NCBI GenBank assembly: GCA_019422905.1
Contig: JAHZCM010000090.1
Coordinates: 1 to 5,897 of the forward strand
DNA length: 5,897 nt
Direction of reading: 5' to 3'
Source: Oscillospiraceae bacterium
Lineage (GTDB): Bacteria; Bacillota; Clostridia; Oscillospirales; Acutalibacteraceae
Under the pieces are notes generated by a model that saw only the letters and a program-made list of their open reading frames with translations, was not told where the DNA came from and made no database searches. A program made the position numbers and the translations under genes. This document shows positions 1 through 4,227 of the stretch, in pieces (the stretch's first letter is position 1; every line of letters begins with the position of its first letter).

Positions 1-28
1 GTTAAGATGAGGAAAACCTCATTTTAAC
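1..28. repeat. Inverted repeat in AT-rich junction sequence (possible mobile-element end)
   Basis: Positions 1-12 and 17-28 form an inverted repeat with 11 of 12 matching bases around an AAAA loop. It sits in an AT-rich stretch running to about position 50, whereas the rest of the window is GC-rich. Directly after it, recognisable MATE coding sequence begins in mid-gene. The stretch carries an in-frame TAG at 47-49, so it is not the normal MATE N-terminus. A palindrome, CCACG-T-CGTGG, lies at 52-62 at the junction. The composition break and hairpin suggest the end of an inserted element, but no transposase is visible and I do not recognise the family. A misassembly or contig-join artefact is an equal alternative. 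Confidence 0.45.
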
Positions 29-58
29 TTGTACTAAATCTTGACATAGGACCACGTC

Positions 59-1087
59 GTGGGTTTCATCAGCGTATTTGCGGCGCGCCCCCTGATGCTT
101 CTGCTGAACGCGCCGGAGAGCCTGATCGACATGTCCGTTCTGTATATCCAGATTATCGGCGGGTTCAGCGTCGCCTCCTTCGCCTATAACGCAGTCTCCT
201 CGATTCTGCGCGCGCTGGGCGACAGCAAAACGCCGCTGATCTTCCTGATTGTCTGCTCGCTTCTGAACGTCGCGTTCGACCTGTTCGCGGTGCTTGTGCT
301 CAACATGGGCGTGGCGGGCGTCGCGATTGCCACGGTTTCGGCGCAGGCGATCTCAGCGGTGGTCTGCACGCTGTATATGTTTAAAAAGCATCCGGAGCTT
401 GCGCTCAAAAGGGCAGGCCTGCGGCCCGATTTCAAGGTGCTTTGGCAGATTCTCGGCATGGGCCTGCAGATGTCCCGGCAGGGCGCGCTGCTTTCCATCG
501 GCATGATGGTCATCACGCGCGTCATCAACGGCTTCGGCGAAACTGTCGTCGCAGCCTTTACGGTCGGCAGCAACGTGCAGAACCTCGCCGTCATGCTGTT
601 CTCCAATTTTTCTTTCGGCTTTTCCGTCTATGTGGGGCAAAACTACGGCGCGCAGCTTACGGACCGTATCCGGCGCGGCGTGCGGGAAATCTTCCTGCTG
701 GTCGGCGGGCTTTCGGCGCTCGCCTGCGTGCTCGTCCTCGTCTTTGCCGAGCCGCTTGTCCTGCTTTACGTCCGGCCGGAGGAAGCGCAGGTCGTCGAGG
801 CATCGCTCAGCTTCATACGCATTCAGGCGTGGTTTTTCCCGTTTCTCGGCTGGATCTGGCTGTATAACAGCACCCTGAAGGGCATGGGCAAAATCAGCAT
901 TACCATGGTTTCCTCATTCGTCGAGCTTGGCAGCAAGATCGCCTTCACGCTGATTCTGCCCATATGGATGGGCTACACCGGCATCTGGTACGCCGCGCCG
1001 ATCGGCTATATTCTCGGCCTCATCCCCGATCTGATCTACTATTACGGCGGCCGGTGGAAAAACGCCATGCAGCAGGGACCCCAATGA
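59..1087 (+). CDS. MATE family multidrug efflux transporter, 5'-truncated
   Basis: This is the C-terminal three quarters of a MATE (NorM/DinF-type) membrane transporter, a family that exports drugs and metabolites using a Na+ or H+ gradient. The visible 342 residues contain repeated hydrophobic helices, the family-typical RALGDSKTPL segment at residues 51-60 after the first visible bundle, and YVGQNYGA at 191-198 in the second half. Full-length relatives are about 450 residues, so roughly the first 100 (about three helices) are missing. In frame, a TAG at 47-49 blocks upstream extension and the preceding DNA is AT-rich and unrelated. The GTG at 59 has an AGGA seven bases upstream, probably by chance. 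The remnant is most likely a non-functional gene cut by an insertion or an assembly join. It ends with TGA just before a terminator shared with convergent rsgA. Family assignment is firm; functionality is doubtful. Confidence 0.9.
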   Translation: MGFISVFAARPLMLLLNAPESLIDMSVLYIQIIGGFSVASFAYNAVSSILRALGDSKTPLIFLIVCSLLNVAFDLFAVLVLNMGVAGVAIATVSAQAISAVVCTLYMFKKHPELALKRAGLRPDFKVLWQILGMGLQMSRQGALLSIGMMVITRVINGFGETVVAAFTVGSNVQNLAVMLFSNFSFGFSVYVGQNYGAQLTDRIRRGVREIFLLVGGLSALACVLVLVFAEPLVLLYVRPEEAQVVEASLSFIRIQAWFFPFLGWIWLYNSTLKGMGKISITMVSSFVELGSKIAFTLILPIWMGYTGIWYAAPIGYILGLIPDLIYYYGGRWKNAMQQGPQ

Positions 1088-1106
1088 TTTTTTCAGGGAA
1101 TATGCC

Positions 1107-1143
1107 AAAAGGCTTCGTACCCGTTTGGGTGCGAAGCCTTTTT
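1107..1143. terminator. Bidirectional intrinsic terminator between MATE gene and rsgA
   Basis: An A-run, GGCTTCGTACCC, a GTTT loop and GGGTGCGAAGCC followed by five T form a long GC-rich stem with one G·T pair. The stem has A residues on the left and T residues on the right, so it should work in both directions. It fills the 59-bp gap between the stop of the MATE gene (+) and the stop of rsgA (-), the normal place for a shared terminator of convergent genes. Confidence 0.9.
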
Positions 1144-1146
1144 AGG

Positions 1147-2214
1147 TTACTTGCGGCGGGCGCGCCTTTTGGCCTCTGCCGTCCGCGCGCGGCGGTAAGC
1201 CGCGGGGTCGTCGCCGAACCGTGCCTCGCGCCGCAGCTTCTCATACTGTATGAGCCGCGCCTCAGACAGGGTACCATTCCGAAGCGCGTCGCGCACCGCG
1301 CATCCCGGCTCCTTCCGGTGCCCGCAATCGGAAAACCGGCACCGCGCCGCAAGCGCCGCTATATCGGCAAAGACATCGCCGATGCCTTCGGACACGTCCC
1401 ACATCCCCAGCTCCCGCATACCGGGCGTATCGATGACCAGCGCGCCGCACGGCAGGCGAAGCAGTTGGCGGTGCGTCGTTGTATGGCGGCCGCGGGCGTC
1501 CGTCGCGCGCACTGCACCGGTTTCCATAAGACATTCTCCCGCAAACGCATTGACGAGGCTCGACTTTCCCGCACCGGACGAGCCGAGCAGCGCCACGGTC
1601 CTTCCCGGCCGCAAAAACACCTGCAGGCTTTCCATATTTTCACCGGTCCGGGCGCTGACCGGGCAGACCGGCGCGCCAAGCGCTTCGCTTTCCGCAGCGC
1701 GCACAGCGGCTTCCCAGCCCGGTTCACGCAAATCGAGCTTTGTGAGCACGACGACCGGCTGCGCACCGCTCTGCCACGCAAGTGTCAGGTAGCGCATGAG
1801 CTTTTTCACGTTAAAGTCACGGTTCAGCGACTGCACGATGAACACCGAATCGAAATTCGCGGCAACCGCCTGCGGGCGGGCGCGCCCGTAGGACGGATCG
1901 GGCCGCTCAAAGACCGATGTGCGCGGCAGAGTGCGCACGATGCGGCTGTCTCCGGACGGGTTGAACTCGACGAGGATAAAGTCCCCGACCGTCGGAAACG
2001 GCTCGCCGCTTTCCGACCCAAAATACACGGCGCTTTTAAGCCGCCCGTAAAATGCCCCCTGTTCTCCAAGCAGCGCATAGCGCTCCCGGTGCTCCGCTGT
2101 GACACGTGCCGCGGTATAAGGCGAAAAATCCGCTGTACTTTTAAATCCGTAATCGCTCAAAATAGACAAGATCAAGCCTTCTTTCTGTTCTGTGCTGACA
2201 TTTTTCTGTTCCAT
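1147..2214 (-). CDS. rsgA: Ribosome small-subunit-dependent GTPase A (RsgA/YjeQ)
   Basis: RsgA is a circularly permuted GTPase that binds the 30S subunit and helps its late maturation. The 355-residue product shows the permuted motif order. TKLD (158-161, G4) and VSA (186-188, G5) come first, then the P-loop GSSGAGKSS (211-219, G1), the GRHTTTHR switch region (242-249, G2) and DTPGMRELG (262-270, G3). The C-terminal zinc finger is C292, C297, H299 and C305 in a CGHxxEPGC context. An OB-fold-like region precedes the GTPase, and the tail is very basic (RRARRK). Length fits the long Firmicutes form. The first 14 or so residues are heptad repeats encoded by a 21-bp tandem repeat and are not typical of the family. 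The ATG at 2214 has only a weak GAAAG-type ribosome site, with AGG touching the codon. A stronger site upstream (2297-2304) serves an ATG at 2287 in another frame, so the start is uncertain. Confidence 0.95.
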   Translation of the reverse strand: MEQKNVSTEQKEGLILSILSDYGFKSTADFSPYTAARVTAEHRERYALLGEQGAFYGRLKSAVYFGSESGEPFPTVGDFILVEFNPSGDSRIVRTLPRTSVFERPDPSYGRARPQAVAANFDSVFIVQSLNRDFNVKKLMRYLTLAWQSGAQPVVVLTKLDLREPGWEAAVRAAESEALGAPVCPVSARTGENMESLQVFLRPGRTVALLGSSGAGKSSLVNAFAGECLMETGAVRATDARGRHTTTHRQLLRLPCGALVIDTPGMRELGMWDVSEGIGDVFADIAALAARCRFSDCGHRKEPGCAVRDALRNGTLSEARLIQYEKLRREARFGDDPAAYRRARTAEAKRRARRK

Positions 2215-2287
2215 CCTGATGTCTTTCTGTTCCGTCGTGACATCCCCCTGTTCTGTCCTGATATCTGTTATCCGTGTAATATTTCAT
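2141..2287 (-). CDS. Possible 48-codon upstream ORF overlapping the rsgA start
   Basis: From the ATG at 2287 a reading frame runs 48 codons to TAA at 2141-2143, in a different frame from rsgA and overlapping its first 25 codons. It begins MKYYTDNRYQD, continues through heptads containing GTER/GTEK, and ends YFERLRI. It has the best ribosome binding site in the area (GGAAAGGA, nine bases upstream). No family is recognised and the repeat keeps all frames open, so the coding case is weak. It could be a translated leader controlling rsgA, the true 5' end of rsgA separated by a sequencing or natural frameshift, or nothing. Confidence 0.25.
   Translation of the reverse strand: MKYYTDNRYQDRTGGCHDGTERHQDGTEKCQHRTERRLDLVYFERLRI
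2181..2282. repeat. 21-bp imperfect tandem repeat spanning the rsgA start codon
   Basis: Four units of exactly 21 bp lie at 2181-2201, 2202-2222, 2223-2243 and 2244-2264. A degenerate 18-bp fifth unit follows at about 2265-2282. The CTGTTC core is invariant in the four good units; units one and three agree at 18 of 21 positions. On the minus strand in the rsgA frame the units encode heptads of the form [I/V]-x-[T/M]-E-Q-[K/G]-[D/N/E]. The rsgA ATG occupies the position that is a threonine codon (ACA or ACG) in the other units. Because 21 is a multiple of three, copy-number change would alter N-terminal length but not frame. Confidence 0.85.
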
Positions 2288-2296
2288 AAAACATCA

Positions 2297-2304
2297 TCCT
2301 TTCC
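2297..2304 (-). promoter_or_regulatory. Strong ribosome binding site upstream of rsgA region
   Basis: GGAAAGGA on the minus strand lies nine bases before the ATG at 2287, which is not in the rsgA frame. A near copy of this block, again ending in ATGTTTTATGA, precedes the 10-codon ORF at 2443. It is 83 bases from the presumed rsgA ATG at 2214, too far to serve it directly, which is why the rsgA start is questioned. Confidence 0.55.
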
Positions 2305-2352
2305 ACAGTTTTTCCGCTGCTCTCCGCAAGGCACCGCCGAAAAAAGGGCGCA

Positions 2353-2382
2353 AAAAAGGGACGCCTAAAGCGTCCCTTTTTC
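2353..2382. terminator. Intrinsic terminator upstream of rsgA (attenuator-like)
   Basis: Six A, the perfect 7-bp stem GGGACGC/GCGTCCC around a five-base loop (CTAAA), then five T. The structure is symmetric enough to act on both strands. Read on the minus strand it lies between a strong promoter with its mini-ORF and the rsgA gene. It may end a short RNA of about 118 bases, attenuate rsgA, or stop transcription coming from the sulfatase gene. Confidence 0.85.
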
Positions 2383-2410
2383 AACGGCTCACTTTATGCG
2401 GAAAACAGGT

Positions 2411-2443
2411 TCAGTTTTTGACAGCCTCCGGATTCATTGTCAT
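2411..2443 (-). CDS. Candidate 10-residue leader peptide (MTMNPEAVKN)
   Basis: ATG at 2443 begins a 10-codon frame that ends with TGA at 2411-2413. GGAAAGGGG lies nine bases upstream (2453-2461), a good Shine-Dalgarno. It sits about 27 bases downstream of the predicted transcription start of a strong promoter and about 30 bases before an intrinsic terminator, the geometry of a leader peptide in an attenuator. There is no run of one regulatory amino acid codon, so classical amino-acid attenuation is not indicated. The block around its start resembles the sequence around the ATG at 2287. That such a short frame is translated is inferred only from the ribosome site and position. Confidence 0.4.
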   Translation of the reverse strand: MTMNPEAVKN

Positions 2444-2476
2444 AAAACATTTCCCCTTTCCGTCTGATTTAGCTTT

Positions 2477-2505
2477 ACTATACCATCCGTGCCGGCGCTT
2501 GTCAA
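2477..2505 (-). promoter_or_regulatory. Strong sigma-A-type promoter facing rsgA
   Basis: On the minus strand, perfect TTGACA (2500-2505) is followed by a 17-bp spacer and TATAGT (2477-2482). A TGG immediately before TATAGT makes an extended -10. This is close to the housekeeping consensus and the best promoter in the window. It points towards the mini-ORF, the terminator at 2353-2382 and rsgA. Confidence 0.8.
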
Positions 2506-2515
2506 GAGCCGGCAC
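2489..2515. promoter_or_regulatory. 27-bp near-perfect palindrome centred on the -35 element (operator-like)
   Basis: Two 13-base arms, outer part GTGCCGGC/GCCGGCAC and inner part CTTG/CAAG, flank a single central base at 2502 with one mismatched pair. The TTGACA -35 of the minus-strand promoter lies at the centre. A dyad here fits a repressor operator competing with RNA polymerase. As RNA in read-through from the sulfatase gene it would form a strong hairpin, but without a T-run, so a terminator role is less likely. Confidence 0.6.
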
Positions 2516-2576
2516 TGTCGGGTGAAACACGGGCAGCGTGCCAGCCGGAAGCGCCGCAGCGGCTCCTATCGTATGG

Positions 2577-2603
2577 GCCGCGCCGGTTTCCAGCGGGCTT
2601 TTT
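2577..2603 (+). terminator. Weak terminator-like hairpin on the plus strand
   Basis: GCCGCGCCGG and CCAGCGGGC pair around a TTT loop, with one bulge and one mismatch, and are followed by five T on the plus strand. It lies just beyond the 3' end of the minus-strand sulfatase gene, in the wrong orientation to end it. No plus-strand gene is seen upstream, so it may be chance in GC-rich DNA. Confidence 0.25.
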
Positions 2604-2619
2604 CGCTTTGTATTCCTGT

Positions 2620-4125
2620 TCAGCGGAGAGACAGCCGGTCCAACTGCTCCTCCGGGGCCTGATGCGCCCGGAGCGCCTCAACCAGCGCCGCCTTGAATTT
2701 TTTCTCCAGATGCGGGTCGTGGAGCGGGCAAAGCTGCCCGTTATCCTCGTCGATCTGAAAGAGCATGGATTCTTTCAGATCCGGGTCGGGCGTCACGCCG
2801 TGCTTTTCCATCGCTTCCGCGTTGACGCGGCCCTGATTGATCCTATAAACCGGCATTTTTGCCCATTTCAGGTAATTGCCGCAGTCCAGCGTTCCTTCGG
2901 GCAGGCCGGCGCCCAGATAGCGCGGGAAGGTGGTCAGCATCGCGCCGTACCAGAAGAGGGGCCGGTTCTCCTCATTTGCCGCCCTGAAATAGGTGTAATG
3001 CCCGTCGGTAATATTCACCGGTTGGCCGAACCAGCCGTAAAGCGCGTAGTCCCGCACACGGTCGGCCTCGCCGCGGAGAACGGGCAGCAGCGATTTTCCG
3101 TGGATCGGATACATGCCGTCGTCTTTATAGCTTTCTTCATGGAACCAGTCCAGAATGGTTGGGAAAAGATCGATGTTCTGGGTCACGCAGGAAAAGCGCT
3201 TTCCCGCCGCCTCGCCCTTCGGCAAATGGATAAAAAGCGGGATTTCCGCCATCTCGTTCCATGCATGGAACACATTTTTACCCGTGCAGCCGTGCTCGCC
3301 CAGCATATGCCCGTGGTCCGAAGTAAAAATCACCATCGTGTCTTCCCAAAGGTTCTGCCGGTCCATCTCGTCCAGCAGTTTGCCGAGCCATTTATCCGCC
3401 ATGGTCAGCGTGGCCATATACCGGTTTCGCAGATGCCCGATCGCTTCCGGCGTTTCATCGGCATTGACCCGTGCATAGCGCGGCCATTCATAGAAATACG
3501 GAAAGTCGTCGGGATACAGGTTTAAAAACTCCTCCGCGGCGTCAAAGGGCTCATGCGGATCAAAGACCTCTACCTGCAAAAAGAAATCGTCCGCTCCCTC
3601 ATTGTCCTTCAGCCAGTCCGCAGCGGCGGCAAAGGTCTTTGGCGTGGGATAGTCGGCGTCTGTTTTAAAGCGCTGCCGGTTGCACTGATACTGCCGGCCC
3701 ACCCGGCCAAGGAATTTTTCCGGCATCTCCGGGTCGCGAATCCGGGAGGCCCAGACGTCCGTTTCCTGCCCGCGGATCAGATCCCACGTATTGTACTGCT
3801 GAAAATAGCCCTCGCCGCCCAGCTCCACATAGTGGCAGTGGTCGGTGACGATATGGCTGAACACACCTCTCCGGTTCAGCAGAGCCGGCATCGTAACGTC
3901 AAAGGGCTCGATCGGCCCCCAGCCGCGTTCCAGAAAATTCAGCCTGCCGGTTAAAATATCGCGCCTTGCAGGCATACAGGGAGCCGAACCGATAAAATGA
4001 TTGTCGAACACGGCGCTGCGCTGCGCCAGACGGTCAAGGTTCGGCGTGATGACCGGACAATCCGGCGCATAGGCGTGAACCATTTTGCGCTGCAGGGTAT
4101 CCATGAGAATTAAAATCGTTTTCAT
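2620..4125 (-). CDS. Sulfatase (type I, cysteine-type; arylsulfatase/alkaline phosphatase superfamily)
   Basis: This predicted sulfate-ester hydrolase has 501 residues, within the usual range. Near the N-terminus, LILMDT gives the metal-binding Asp9. Cys50-Met-Pro-Ala-Arg54, followed by RDILTG, is the CxPxR sulfatase signature in which the cysteine is converted to formylglycine. TSDHGHMLGEHG at 269-280 supplies the second pair of metal ligands (D270, H271), and K283 follows as in relatives. No signal peptide or membrane segment is visible, so it is probably cytoplasmic and would act on imported or intracellular sulfate esters (inference). Substrate cannot be read from sequence; a phosphonate monoester hydrolase of the same fold is an alternative. 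The maturase needed for the cysteine is not in this window. Start at 4125 is supported by AAAGGAG seven bases upstream. It lies 102 bp after the antiporter gene on the same strand, probably in one transcript. Confidence 0.9.
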   Translation of the reverse strand: MKTILILMDTLQRKMVHAYAPDCPVITPNLDRLAQRSAVFDNHFIGSAPCMPARRDILTGRLNFLERGWGPIEPFDVTMPALLNRRGVFSHIVTDHCHYVELGGEGYFQQYNTWDLIRGQETDVWASRIRDPEMPEKFLGRVGRQYQCNRQRFKTDADYPTPKTFAAAADWLKDNEGADDFFLQVEVFDPHEPFDAAEEFLNLYPDDFPYFYEWPRYARVNADETPEAIGHLRNRYMATLTMADKWLGKLLDEMDRQNLWEDTMVIFTSDHGHMLGEHGCTGKNVFHAWNEMAEIPLFIHLPKGEAAGKRFSCVTQNIDLFPTILDWFHEESYKDDGMYPIHGKSLLPVLRGEADRVRDYALYGWFGQPVNITDGHYTYFRAANEENRPLFWYGAMLTTFPRYLGAGLPEGTLDCGNYLKWAKMPVYRINQGRVNAEAMEKHGVTPDPDLKESMLFQIDEDNGQLCPLHDPHLEKKFKAALVEALRAHQAPEEQLDRLSLR

Positions 4126-4132
4126 AAAGCAG

Positions 4133-4139
4133 CTCCTTT
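4133..4139 (-). promoter_or_regulatory. Ribosome binding site of the sulfatase gene
   Basis: AAAGGAG on the minus strand is seven bases before the ATG at 4125 and fixes that start. The rest of the gap to the antiporter (4140-4227) is very GC-rich and shows no convincing -35/-10 pair and no hairpin with a T-run, which favours read-through from the antiporter gene. Confidence 0.8.
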
Positions 4140-4227
4140 ACAGAATAAGCGATCCGGACCGGCCGGCGCGGGGAAACGCCTTTTTTCCTGCGCGCGCTTT
4201 CCCGTCCTCACAGACCGCGGGCGAACG

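Larger units (their letters stand above)
2353..2470 (-). ncRNA. Candidate short leader transcript / small RNA of about 118 nt
   Basis: A consensus-like promoter at 2477-2505 should start transcription near 2470 on the minus strand, and an intrinsic terminator ends at about 2353. The span between contains only the 10-codon ORF. It may therefore be an independent small RNA or the attenuated 5' leader of rsgA, since no other convincing promoter was found between the terminator and rsgA. I recognise no known RNA or riboswitch family. A weak alternative pairing, 2401-2409 with 2376-2383, would compete with the base of the terminator stem. Confidence 0.35.

Noticed and set aside
41..69. TTGACA plus a downstream TTTCAT as an outward promoter into the MATE remnant
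   Set aside because: The spacing is 17 bp, but the -10 matches only four of six consensus bases, so it is not listed as a promoter.
964..2289. 441-codon plus-strand reading frame running opposite rsgA, with repeated L-F-x-x-D heptads at its end
   Set aside because: It begins inside the MATE gene in another frame, crosses a bidirectional terminator, and is antisense to the clearly conserved rsgA. Its composition (R, A, P and H rich) is that of a GC-rich shadow, and the heptads come from the 21-bp repeat.
2608..3525. 305-codon plus-strand reading frame opposite the sulfatase
   Set aside because: It is antisense to a sulfatase with intact catalytic motifs, has no ribosome site and resembles no protein family I know.
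4140..4227. Possible terminator or promoter between antiporter and sulfatase (GGGAAA/TTTCCC pairing, TATTCT near the sulfatase)
   Set aside because: The pairing has a long loop and no T-run, and TATTCT has no suitable -35 at 16-18 bp upstream.
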